From contig JBICIE010000018.1 of assembly GCA_043101635.1 (NCBI GenBank), positions 1 to 28,261 of the forward strand: a stretch of DNA of 28,261 bases. Reading direction: 5' to 3'. Both the position numbers and the translations under genes were made by a program. Shown here piece after piece: positions 7,432 to 16,959 of this stretch. Numbering within the stretch: position 1 is the stretch's first letter; every line of letters starts with the position of its first letter. The stretch is from CAYMJK01 sp043101635. GTDB taxonomy: Bacteria > Planctomycetota > Phycisphaerae > Phycisphaerales > UBA1924. The notes beneath the pieces were generated by a model, which saw only the letters and a list, made by a program, of their open reading frames with translations, made no database searches and was not told the origin of the DNA.

Positions 7432-8868
7432 GTGGATGTTCACATGTTACGAACTGGAGGCCTTTCGGTCGTTCTGGCCGCTTGCGCCGTGTCAACCGTA
7501 GTTGGGAGCCAGCCGCCGCCGCGACCCGGTGGTGGCGGTAGCGACTGCGATCAGCGTTGGTCGGCCCTCTCTGGTCCGTCGGCGACCGGCATTGGACTTG
7601 GGTTTGTCCGAGCATTGAAGGCCTTTGACGATGGGACCGGGCCGGCGCTGTACGCTGCGGGTAGTTTCACCCTTGCGGGCGGTGTGATCGCTCCGAATAT
7701 CGCTCGGTGGACGGGGAGCGCCTGGGAGCGGATTGGTGGCGGGTTTGACCAGTCCGCCTATGCGCTCGTCATCTTCGATGATGGTTCGGGAGACGCGTTG
7801 TACGCTGGGGGCAACTTTCGAGCGTCCGGACCTGCACCCGTGGACTACATCGCGCGATGGAACGGCAGTGACTGGATACCGCTGCCCGGCGGGGTCGGCC
7901 CTTCGGGTGGAGTTCGTGCCCTGGCCGCCTACGACGATGGAGCAGGCCAAGCGTTGTATGTCAGTGGCTTGTTCGCAACGGTAGCAGGCCAGGCCGCAAA
8001 TAACGTCGCGCGGTGGAATGGGACATCGTGGGAGGTGCTCGCGGATTCCGGGGGCGTAGGGGTCGACGGTCCAGCCTATACCATGGCGGCCTATGACGAT
8101 GGAAGCGGGGCTGCACTGTACGTTGGTGGCTCCTTCACAACTGCAAGCGGTCGAGTTGTCAACAACATCGCGAAATGGGATGGAGTTGAGTGGACGCCTC
8201 TTGAGGGGCCCACAGGTGTGGGTGTAGACGACCAAGTTCAAGGCATGGCGGTCTTCGACGATGGGACTGGCGCGGCGCTATACGTTGGCGGCAGATTTCA
8301 GAGTGCGGGCGGCGTCACAGTGAACTACGTCGCCAAATGGGATGGCATCGCATGGACTCCGCTGGCCGCGCCTGGAGGCGTCGGCCTCAGTGGCGAGTCG
8401 ACCGCGCTCGCAGTCTATGAAGATATCGATGGTCGCGCACTCTACGTAGGAGGCAGCTTCGCCACGGTCAGTGGACGAATGAATGTCCAGTCGATCGCCC
8501 GGTGGGATGGTGTTGGCTGGGCTGCGCTATCCGGCCCATCTGGGACAGGCGTCACCAGCGGAGCGTCGCCGCGCGTCGCCTCGATCGGCATCTTCGACGA
8601 CGGGCTGGCGCCGGCAGCGTTGGTTGTTGGTGGCGGCTTTGAGCGTGCTGGTGGGCTGATCGCAAACCGAATAGCTCAGTGGCAAGGTTGTCCCGGATCC
8701 TGTTATGCCGATTGCGATGGCTCGGGCGAACTCGACATCTTCGATTTCCTCTGCTTTCAGAATCTGTTCGGCGCGGGAGCGATGGAAGCCGACTGTGATC
8801 AGTCAGGCGGGCTGGACATCTTTGACTTCCTGTGCTTCCAAAACGCGTTTGCGACCGGCTGTCCCTGA
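7432..8868 (+). CDS. Secreted seven-repeat beta-propeller-like protein with C-terminal GC-type dockerin
   Basis: Secreted protein of 478 aa. GTG 7432 is chosen because GGAGGA (7418-7423) sits eight bases upstream; ATG 7444 is an alternative. A signal peptide covers about residues 5-26. Residues 60-418 hold seven repeats of about 53 aa built on the pattern (F/Y)DDG-x-G-x-ALYVGG-x-F-x-x-AxG-x(4)-NIARWDGxxW; the FDDG-like starts lie near 65, 115, 167, 221, 275, 329 and 388. Seven units suggest a closed seven-bladed propeller. Residues 424-477 are a dockerin-like pair of EF-hand-type loops (DCDGSGELDIFDFLCFQN and DCDQSGGLDIFDFLCFQN), ending GCP. GC-type dockerins are common in Phycisphaerae and are thought to anchor or sort surface proteins. 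Ligand and partner are unknown. Confidence 0.88.
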   Translation: MDVHMLRTGGLSVVLAACAVSTVVGSQPPPRPGGGGSDCDQRWSALSGPSATGIGLGFVRALKAFDDGTGPALYAAGSFTLAGGVIAPNIARWTGSAWERIGGGFDQSAYALVIFDDGSGDALYAGGNFRASGPAPVDYIARWNGSDWIPLPGGVGPSGGVRALAAYDDGAGQALYVSGLFATVAGQAANNVARWNGTSWEVLADSGGVGVDGPAYTMAAYDDGSGAALYVGGSFTTASGRVVNNIAKWDGVEWTPLEGPTGVGVDDQVQGMAVFDDGTGAALYVGGRFQSAGGVTVNYVAKWDGIAWTPLAAPGGVGLSGESTALAVYEDIDGRALYVGGSFATVSGRMNVQSIARWDGVGWAALSGPSGTGVTSGASPRVASIGIFDDGLAPAALVVGGGFERAGGLIANRIAQWQGCPGSCYADCDGSGELDIFDFLCFQNLFGAGAMEADCDQSGGLDIFDFLCFQNAFATGCP

Positions 8869-8895
8869 CTATCGCGGTGAACAGACCAATAGTCA

Positions 8896-10913
<2,018 letters not shown>

Positions 10914-10917
<4 letters not shown>

Positions 10918-13115
10918 GAACGGCTGCGCCCTTCAAAGAACTGGCGCACCCTGCGGAGCATCTGGGCCCCCAGCGGCGCCGGATCATCCTCGATGCGCAC
11001 CCGGGCCCGCAGCCCCGGTCGGGCCCCGCCGAGATCGGCGCCGGGCTCGGGCTCGACGACAAGCATGAACTGGGGCGTCAGCGAGCGCGGCCGGTCGGCC
11101 TGGGTCGGATCCAGCAGCACCGCCCCGCCGGCCTCGCTGGTCAGGGCAGGATCAATGACATCACGCGACGCCGCCGGGTTGACCACTACGCGCGAGGCCG
11201 GGATCACGCGCCCGGCGGCGCCCTCGATGCGTATCGCCGCGCGGGGCGCCTGCCCGGCCAAGGCGCCGATGCGCTGGGTCTCCGCCAGGCTGGCGCGCAC
11301 CACCAGGTCGTCGGTCGAGGCCACGACGGCCAGCAGCTTGCCTCGATCGATGAACCTGCCCTTCAGGTTCTGCAGCGAGCCGACGCGTCCCGGCGCCGCG
11401 AGCACCTGCCCATCGGCGCCCGCCCGCAGCGTCAACTGCTCGATGCGGCGCAGAACCTGGGCCAGCCGATCTGTCAGGCGCGCCAGCTCGATGTCGGCGA
11501 GTTCGACCTGCGTCACCGAGGACTCGGCCAGCGCGTCGCGCCGGGCCCGCACCTGGGCAAGCTGCGCGCGCAGTGTCGCCGCCTCGGTCATCAGCTCGCT
11601 GTTCTCGAGCACCAGCAGCGGCTGTCCGGCCCGCACCCAGTCGCCGGTCTCCACCAGCGTCTCGGCGACAAAGCCGGGCTCGGTGGCCCGCACCGGGGCC
11701 CGGATGCGGGATTCGACCACCCCCGTCGCATACGCCGCGGCCGGGGCCGGAATGGCGCCGAGTCCCACGCCGATCAGGCCCAGCGCAAGCGCGGTGACCG
11801 TCAGGGCCCGCCCCCGGCGGCCGACCAGTTCCGGCGCGCTGAGCAGGTGGCCGGCGCCCTTGGCGATCGGCCAGACCATCCACGCCAGGGCCATGATCAC
11901 CGCAAGCACCGGGGCAAGCGTGCGCAGTGTCGGGTGCTGCCAGATCACCAGCAGGATCATGACCCCGATGAAAATGCGATACGGCGTCGCCAGCAGGCCG
12001 TAGACGACCAGCAGCGTCGCTTCCCCGGCGCCGCGCACCGCCGGCGGCCTGACCGAGCGGACGCCGAAGGGATAACGGTGCACCAGGTACTTGAGCGCCT
12101 CGCGCGAGCGCTGCGCGAGATTGGGCGCGCCGGCCAGATCGGAGAGAATGTAGTAGCCGTCGTAGCGCAGCAGGGGATTGAGGTTGAACACGATCGTCGT
12201 CACGCTGGCAACGAGCATCACGTTGTAGGCGAGCGAAGACAGCGGCGTGCCCGCTTCGCTGGTCGCCCATACGATTGCCGCGATGGCGGCGATTGCCATC
12301 TCCACCAGCATGCCGGCGGCTGAGACCAGCACCCGCTTCCAGATCTGCGGGAACATCCAGGCGCTGCTGGCGTCGCAGTACGGCAGAGGCAGCACGCCCG
12401 CGATCAGCAGCAGGCCGATCTCGGTGCTGCGTCCGCCCATGGCCTTGCAGGCCGCGGCGTGGCCGATCTCGTGGATGGCGCGCAGCCCGATGAACACTGC
12501 CCCCAGCGCCAGCAGGCCGCCCGGCGTGGCGTGCAGCAGGTGATTCAGGGCGTCACCGAACCTCTCGGCGTTCGCCAGGACCATCCACAGCGCCACCGCG
12601 GCAAGTCCGAGCCACAGCGACGCCCCCGCAGGCCCGAAGACGAGCCGGCACAGGCCCTTGTGCCGCTCCAGCAGCCGCTCGGGATTCCACAGCGGAATGC
12701 TGAAGAACATCCAGCGCCCGGTGCGCTGCTGCAACTGCTGCTGGCGGGCCTGGTCGGTGCGCTGCAGCACCATGTCGGCGGCGAGGGGAGCGTCGCCGAT
12801 GAGCAGACCGAACATCTGCAGCTTGGCCAGGGCGTCGATGCACTCGCGCTGGGTCGGCGCCCCGTCGCCAAGCTGGGCGCAGCAGGCTTCCCACGCCTCC
12901 TGCACCGTAGAGCGCCCGTCCAGCATGCCGATGAAGAACTGGGCCGACTCGCTGAGCCGGTAGAACTTGCTGGTGGCCGGATCGCTGACGATGTAGCTGA
13001 TGGTGGGGCCGTACTGCTGGCGCACGAGCTGGGCGTGCGGGCTCAGCCGCGGGCGCGCAGCGCTGACGCGATACCACAGGTCGCTGAAGGTTGGTCCAGG
13101 ATCACGCCTGAGCAT
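10914..13115 (-). CDS. PqqD-like / M50 site-2 protease / HlyD fusion membrane protein
   Basis: Integral membrane protein of 733 aa joining three modules. Residues about 24-106 resemble PqqD-type peptide-binding winged helices (SPHAQLVRQQYGPTISYIV, then FYRLSESAQFFIGMLDG). Residues about 155-455 are an M50 site-2 protease with several membrane segments, the zinc motif HEIGH (215-219) and the third ligand Asp319 in NPLLRYDG. Residues about 462-715 form a HlyD-like periplasmic adaptor: lipoyl half-motifs around GFVAETLVETGDWVRAGQPL (480-499), a coiled coil (507-560) and a beta-barrel. All catalytic residues are present, so proteolysis is plausible. The start at ATG 13115 lacks a clear Shine-Dalgarno. 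In the operon it lies between the GAF-HlyD gene and the SecA-like gene. A role in recognising, cutting and passing on a peptide or protein is inference. Confidence 0.85.
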
Positions 13116-13158
13116 GGGCAGTCGTACGCCGGCAGTTCACACGTGGCGCATCAGCGGC

Positions 13159-13175
13159 GCCGGCCGCTGGCCGGC
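13159..13175. other. GC hairpin inside the export operon
   Basis: GCCGGCC (13159-13165) and GGCCGGC (13169-13175) pair perfectly around GCT, within the 114-base gap between the GAF-HlyD stop and the M50-HlyD start. No T-run follows on the minus strand, so it may adjust message stability rather than end transcription. Confidence 0.35.
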
Positions 13176-13229
13176 TGGGCGCGGCGACCTCGCCATCCGT
13201 CATGCGCCATGGACGGCTTGTCATCTTCC

Positions 13230-15131
13230 TCACCACCACAGCTTCATCCGGGCTTCGTCGATCAGCGGGCCAATGATGCGCGCCAGCCCGGTCGTCACGC
13301 CCCGCTGGAGCTTGGCGGTCCCGGTCATGCCGGAACGGACCCAGCCCGGGTCGGCCACGAAATCGGCCTCGACGGTGTAGGTGTTGGCGCCCTGACCGGC
13401 CTCCGCCCGCGGATTGATGCGTCGCACCCGGATCTCCGCCCGCTCGCCGGGCATGCTCTTGACCGTCAGGCGGCCGCCTTGTCCGATGATGACATCACGA
13501 ATGTCCCGCTCGTCGACGCGCAGCACGGCGATGCGCTCGGCGCCGATCACATCCACCAGCGATGTCAGCGGATCGACACGGGCGTTGACGAACGGATCCA
13601 GGTCGCTGCCGGAGATCACGCCATCGACCGGCGCCTTGATCAGCGACCGCTCAATGTGCAGTTCGAGCTGCGCGATCCGCGCATCCTTCTCGTCGATGGC
13701 GCCCTGAATCTGCTCCGCCTCCGAGACCCTTCCCCCCGCCAGGGCGTCGTCGCGCTGGCGGATCAGCGACTGGCGTTCGGCCAGTTGGCCCGCGAGGTCC
13801 GCCTCGATGTCGGCGGTGTCCATGCGGGCGATCACATCGCCGGCCGCGACCGCGTCCCCCGGCTCGACCATGACTTGCGCCAGCAGGCCGGTAAACGGCG
13901 GCGTGATCGTGCGCATCTGCGCCGGCTGAATCTCTACGGGGGCGACGACCCGATCCGGAATCGGAATCAGCGCCATGGCCGCCAGCGCCAGGCCCGCGAC
14001 AGCGCCGAGCAGCTTCTTGCCGGTGTGGCGCGGCCCGACGACCGCGGCGCCCAGATCCACCAGCCGGTCGCGAGACACCGCCAGCACGCCGCGGTCGGCA
14101 AGTCGCCTGGTCCACAACGCCGGCCCGATGAACTCGCCGATCAGGCGCAGCAGTGGCAGCGCCCCGGGCGGGAACGGATCATCCGCCGGCCGCTCCAGCA
14201 GCGCCACGCCCACGAGGTCGCCCTCGATGCGCAGCGGCAGCGAGACGATCGCCGCCGGGCCGAACTTCTCGTGCAGCGTCTGGTGCATCCGCACCGCCCG
14301 CCGCTCCGAGGGTGGCGCATCGGGCGGCTGGGGGAAGACCACCTCGACATCCTGATCGGCGCACTCCTCCATCGCCGCTTCGATCGCCTCGACCGCCGGC
14401 GACCGCCGATCAATCGCCTCCGCCCCGCTGACGCCCGCCAGGCGCAGGGCTCCGCGCCGAATGAGCCCGATCGACACCCGCGTGCAGCCGAAGCGCCGGG
14501 CCAGTTCATGGCACATCAGCGAGCCCATCGCCGCGGCGCTGGCCCCCTGCTGGGCGGCGTCGAGCAGTTCCAGGGCTTCGCGCAGCTTCGCCTTGTGCTC
14601 GGCCTCGGTCAGGCACTGCTGACGCCAGAGAAACGTCTCGAAGCGCGCCGCCAGCAGCGTCAGGCGCACCATCGCCTCGGCGTCTTCCAGCCCGGCCCGC
14701 ATCGGCACGAGCGCCACGCAGGCGCCCTCGACAGTCCCGTTGGCCGCCAGTGGCGTCATCAGGGCGCGATGCGTCGGCTCGCTGGCGTACAGCCCCTCCT
14801 CCGTGATCGTAATCGCCTCGGATCGGGCGCCTTCGGCCGCCTCAGCCGCCAGCCGCCCGAGACGCGTCAGCGTCGGCCCCTGGCGCGACAGTGCGCTGCT
14901 CAGGGCGCCGGCCGCCGACTGCTCCAGATAGGTCGCCACCGGGCCACCCGGCCGGCCGCCCGACGGGCGCAGGAACGCCACGGCGCCCACCGCGCCGACC
15001 TGCCGGCACTGCTCGCGCAGCAGTTCCCGCAGGAACGCCAGCAGGGCGTCCATCGGCTCGCCCGCGCCCTGACGCGGCGCCAGCGCCGCGCTGTCGCGGG
15101 GATGCTCGGATTGGGTCGCGGTCTGACTCAT
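13230..15131 (-). CDS. HlyD-family membrane adaptor with N-terminal GAF-like sensor region
   Basis: Protein of 633 aa starting at ATG 15131. Residues 25-172 and about 185-345 look like two GAF-type sensory domains; the second is the clearer (MCHELARRFGCTRVSIGL, then AAIVSLPLRIEGDLVGVALLERP). A helical linker separates them. One membrane segment follows at about 373-391. Beyond it is a HlyD/RND-type adaptor: lipoyl half-motif GLLAQVMVEPGDAVAAGDVI (415-434), coiled coil (438-495), second half-motif IKAPVDGVISG (498-508) and a beta-barrel to the end. The topology places the GAF part in the cytoplasm and the adaptor in the periplasm. Ordinary HlyD proteins have only a short cytoplasmic tail, so the sensor is unusual and suggests ligand-dependent assembly or interaction with the SecA-like motor. 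No TolC-like partner is visible. Confidence 0.85.
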   Translation of the reverse strand: MSQTATQSEHPRDSAALAPRQGAGEPMDALLAFLRELLREQCRQVGAVGAVAFLRPSGGRPGGPVATYLEQSAAGALSSALSRQGPTLTRLGRLAAEAAEGARSEAITITEEGLYASEPTHRALMTPLAANGTVEGACVALVPMRAGLEDAEAMVRLTLLAARFETFLWRQQCLTEAEHKAKLREALELLDAAQQGASAAAMGSLMCHELARRFGCTRVSIGLIRRGALRLAGVSGAEAIDRRSPAVEAIEAAMEECADQDVEVVFPQPPDAPPSERRAVRMHQTLHEKFGPAAIVSLPLRIEGDLVGVALLERPADDPFPPGALPLLRLIGEFIGPALWTRRLADRGVLAVSRDRLVDLGAAVVGPRHTGKKLLGAVAGLALAAMALIPIPDRVVAPVEIQPAQMRTITPPFTGLLAQVMVEPGDAVAAGDVIARMDTADIEADLAGQLAERQSLIRQRDDALAGGRVSEAEQIQGAIDEKDARIAQLELHIERSLIKAPVDGVISGSDLDPFVNARVDPLTSLVDVIGAERIAVLRVDERDIRDVIIGQGGRLTVKSMPGERAEIRVRRINPRAEAGQGANTYTVEADFVADPGWVRSGMTGTAKLQRGVTTGLARIIGPLIDEARMKLWW

Positions 15132-15193
15132 GCGCCTGGCGCGGAGCGGCCGCGCCCGTCGTCAGCGGGGCGCGCGCTCGGCTCCCGCATAAA

Positions 15194-15225
15194 GCGCGGC
15201 GATCCGGCTTTCCCGGATCCCGCGC
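15194..15225 (-). terminator. Strong stem-loop after the DUF3467 gene
   Basis: Lower stem GCGCGG (15194-15199) pairs with CCGCGC (15220-15225); one bulged C; upper stem GATCCGG (15201-15207) pairs with CCGGATC (15213-15219) around CTTTC. On the minus strand it begins five bases after the DUF3467 stop and is followed by only three T residues, so it may be a weak terminator or attenuator that lowers expression of the HlyD, M50 and SecA-like genes relative to DUF3467. Confidence 0.5.
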
Positions 15226-15230
15226 AACAG

Positions 15231-15572
15231 TCAGTTGGCCAGCTTCGGGCCCTCGCCCCCGCCGCCGGCCGGGCCCTGGCGCGGGCCAAGCTGGATCTCG
15301 CCAGCCCGCTCCTCGTACTGGCGGACCACCTGCCCGAGGCTGATCGCCAGCCGCTTGGCCCCCTGCCAGTTCATGATCACGCGGCTGCCGACCGCGAAGA
15401 CCATCGCCGGCTTGCCATCCTGCGCCTGCATCGGCAGGTTCAGCCCGAAGTCGAGGACCACCTCGTCGGCCGTCGTGGATGTCCGGATCGTGTTGGCGTA
15501 GGACGAAGTCATCCGGGACTCGTCGATTCGCAGGGAGATCTGCTGTCCCTGTGGCTGCTGCTCATCGGCCAT
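15231..15572 (-). CDS. DUF3467 family protein
   Basis: Small cytoplasmic protein of 113 aa. ATG 15572 is chosen because GAGAGGAAGGA lies just upstream; the open frame continues but has no comparable start. The sequence fits DUF3467: an extended start (QISLRIDESRMTSSYANTIRTS), a central DEVVLDFGLNLP, then SRVIMNWQGAKRLAISLGQVVRQYEERAGEI, ending in a Gly/Pro-rich tail. The function of the family is unknown; members are small proteins without catalytic motifs or membrane segments. It is the first gene on the minus strand before the two HlyD-like genes, separated by a 98-base gap with a strong stem-loop. A link to the export system rests on position and direction only. Confidence 0.8.
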   Translation of the reverse strand: MADEQQPQGQQISLRIDESRMTSSYANTIRTSTTADEVVLDFGLNLPMQAQDGKPAMVFAVGSRVIMNWQGAKRLAISLGQVVRQYEERAGEIQLGPRQGPAGGGGEGPKLAN

Positions 15573-15897
15573 GTCGGTCCTTCCTCTCTGATTCAAAAGC
15601 CGGTTCTCGGCGTCAGTCGGTCGCGGGGCAGCCCGCGCGAACTCCATGTCGCGGCGGACCTTGCGCTCTGCTCGCTCGCGTCAAGTCCCCACCCGGGCTC
15701 GGCCCGTCGGTGAGCGTAGGCCCACGGGGGCCATTCTCCCAGCCGCGGCGCCCCGTTGCGGGTCGCCTGAGGGCCCCCGGCGTCGGCCGGGTGGCGCGGT
15801 GTTGGGGACCGGTTCGCATCCGGCCCCGCCCGGTTCCACCCACCCGCGGCCCGGCGCCGGTACCCTCCAACCAGACCAAACTGCCGGAGGATCGCCC
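15573..15897. other. Divergent intergenic region with no recognised element
   Basis: This 325-base stretch separates the minus-strand DUF3467 gene from the plus-strand dioxygenase gene and should hold both promoters. I see Shine-Dalgarno sequences at each edge (GGAGG 15886-15890 for the dioxygenase) but no convincing -35/-10 pair. A lone TTGAC-like box near 15667 on the minus strand lacks a -10 partner. No RNA gene or coding pattern was recognised. Confidence 0.5.
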
Positions 15898-16458
15898 ATG
15901 CCGACGACCACGACCCTCTTCCCCAAGCTCGACCTGCAACGCTGGATCGAAGAAAACCGCGAGCACCTCAAGCCGCCGGTCGCCAACAAACAGCTCTTCA
16001 CCGGCGCCGACGATGTCATCGTCTTCGTCAGCGGCGGGCCAAACACCCGCAACGACTACCACGTCAATCCGACGGAGGAGCTGTTCTACCAGATCAAGGG
16101 GGACATCGCCGTCCGGGTGCGCCCGCTCGACGGCTCGCCGCCGCGCGATGAGATCATCCGCGAGGGCGAGATGTACCTGCTCCCGCGCTGGGTCCCGCAC
16201 CGTCCGCAGCGTCCCGCCGGGACGGTCGGGCTGATCGTCGAGTTCCCGCGCGGCGACCAGGATGACGGGCTGCAGTGGTACTGCCCCGAGTGCGACGCCC
16301 TCGTCCACGAGGCCAGGTGGCGCCTGAGAAAGATCGACGAGGATCTCAAGATCATCATGGAGGACTTCTGGGGCGGCCCCGAGGAGCGCCGGACCTGTGG
16401 ACAGTGCGGCACGGTCATTCAGAGGGCAGGGGAGTTCAAAATGGCGAAGGGCAAATAG
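15898..16458 (+). CDS. 3-hydroxyanthranilate 3,4-dioxygenase
   Basis: Cytoplasmic cupin dioxygenase of 186 aa. The family opens the ring of 3-hydroxyanthranilate with O2; the product cyclises to quinolinate, the precursor of NAD in the kynurenine route. ATG 15898 follows GGAGG by seven bases. Catalytic iron ligands are His55, Glu61 and His101. Substrate residues are Arg51 (NTRNDYH), Arg105 and Glu115; spacings agree with the Cupriavidus enzyme. The bacterial rubredoxin-like second iron site is complete: Cys129/Cys132 (YCPEC) and Cys167/Cys170 (CGQC). No other kynurenine or NAD gene is nearby. The last residues (MAKGK) and the stop codon are encoded by the left inverted repeat of the cassette that follows, so the original C-terminus has been replaced. 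The change lies beyond the active site and should be harmless. Confidence 0.93.
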   Translation: MPTTTTLFPKLDLQRWIEENREHLKPPVANKQLFTGADDVIVFVSGGPNTRNDYHVNPTEELFYQIKGDIAVRVRPLDGSPPRDEIIREGEMYLLPRWVPHRPQRPAGTVGLIVEFPRGDQDDGLQWYCPECDALVHEARWRLRKIDEDLKIIMEDFWGGPEERRTCGQCGTVIQRAGEFKMAKGK

Positions 16459-16471
16459 CAAATGGCAAATC
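16439..16471 (+). repeat. Left terminal inverted repeat of the IVP cassette
   Basis: Built from short direct repeats of GGCAAAT type (GGGCAAATA, GCAAATG, GCAAATC) after AAATGGCGAA. Matches the reverse complement of 16923-16956 at 31 of 34 aligned positions, with one gap. It encodes the last residues and the stop codon of the upstream dioxygenase. Confidence 0.75.
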
Positions 16472-16537
16472 CGGAGGCGGGCGCCGGTTGCCGGTTGGCA
16501 GTTCCATTGCCGCCTTCAAACTTACGAGGGACGGGAC

Positions 16538-16894
16538 GTGGGAAGGCTGCGGGAGGACTTTCTTCATCGTATCGAGCGGTTCTGCGATGCGGCGCTCGAT
16601 GAATGCGATCGGCTGGAGAATGCGAGGCGGTCGCGCCGGCTGGTTGAGCAGTTCGGAGCGTGCAGCACATCGGTCGGCGCCAATGCTTACGAGGCGGCGG
16701 AGGCCGTGAGTGTGAAGGACTTTCGCCGTGCGCTGGGCGTCTCGATCAAAGAACTCAGTGAGTCGAAGTTCTGGATTCGTTTGTTCGGACGCCGCGGCTG
16801 GATCGCCGCCGAAGTCGCCGCGGCGCTGGAAGACGAATCTGACCAGCTCCGCAGGATCATCGGCGCCATCCGCCACAAAACGGATCCGCAGTAG
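16538..16894 (+). CDS. Four-helix-bundle protein of the 23S rRNA intervening-sequence (IVP/S23) family
   Basis: Protein of 118 aa. GTG 16538 is preferred because GAGGGA lies seven bases upstream and the family-like sequence starts there (VGRLREDFLHRIERF); the open frame runs further upstream into repeat sequence. Family marks are GACSTSVGANAYEAAEAVSVKDFRRALGVSIKELSESKFWIRL (about residues 45-87), typical of the branch distinct from short IVP proteins, and the predicted all-helical content. The family was first noticed in intervening sequences of 23S rRNA and is related to the Avd accessory protein of diversity-generating retroelements; its function outside those settings is unknown. It is the only gene inside the repeat-bounded cassette, so it may help the element move, for example by binding nucleic acid. 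That is speculation. Confidence 0.82.
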   Translation: MGRLREDFLHRIERFCDAALDECDRLENARRSRRLVEQFGACSTSVGANAYEAAEAVSVKDFRRALGVSIKELSESKFWIRLFGRRGWIAAEVAAALEDESDQLRRIIGAIRHKTDPQ

Positions 16895-16922
16895 CGCCCA
16901 CTGTCCTATCCTCCGCCGCCCT

Positions 16923-16956
16923 GATTTGCCATTTGCGATTTGCCCCTTTGCCATTT
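16923..16956 (-). repeat. Right terminal inverted repeat of the IVP cassette
   Basis: Inverted partner of 16439-16471, with the same GGCAAAT-type units read on the minus strand. It ends three bases before the ATG of obg and occupies the place where the Obg ribosome binding site would normally be. Confidence 0.75.
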
Positions 16957-16959
16957 CCC

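Larger units (their letters stand above)
16439..16956. mobile_element. Cassette-like element with terminal inverted repeats carrying an IVP-type gene
   Basis: A block of 518 bases bounded by near-identical inverted repeats of 33-34 bases. It contains one gene (four-helix-bundle protein, 16538-16894) and no transposase. The left end lies inside the end of the dioxygenase gene; the right end is three bases before the Obg start codon. The arrangement suggests a non-autonomous mobile unit inserted between two older genes. No convincing target-site duplication was found: GTTCA occurs near both edges, but not directly at the repeat borders. Mobility is inferred, not shown. Confidence 0.55.

Noticed and set aside
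8866..8895. TGACTAT/ATAGTCA inverted repeat between the propeller and SecA-like genes
   Set aside because: Seven AT-rich pairs with a 16-base loop; too weak to call a terminator.
13230..15131. Reading the GAF-HlyD protein as a two-component or cyclic-di-GMP signalling protein
   Set aside because: No histidine kinase, GGDEF, EAL or receiver motifs; the C-terminal half is clearly HlyD-like.
12459..15713. Long plus-strand open frame of about 1080 codons
   Set aside because: Antisense to the GAF-HlyD and DUF3467 genes; low-complexity Arg/Gln/His-rich translation with no domain.
16397..16537. N-terminal extension of the IVP-type protein
   Set aside because: It reads through the dioxygenase gene and the inverted repeat; family sequence and a Shine-Dalgarno place the start at 16538.
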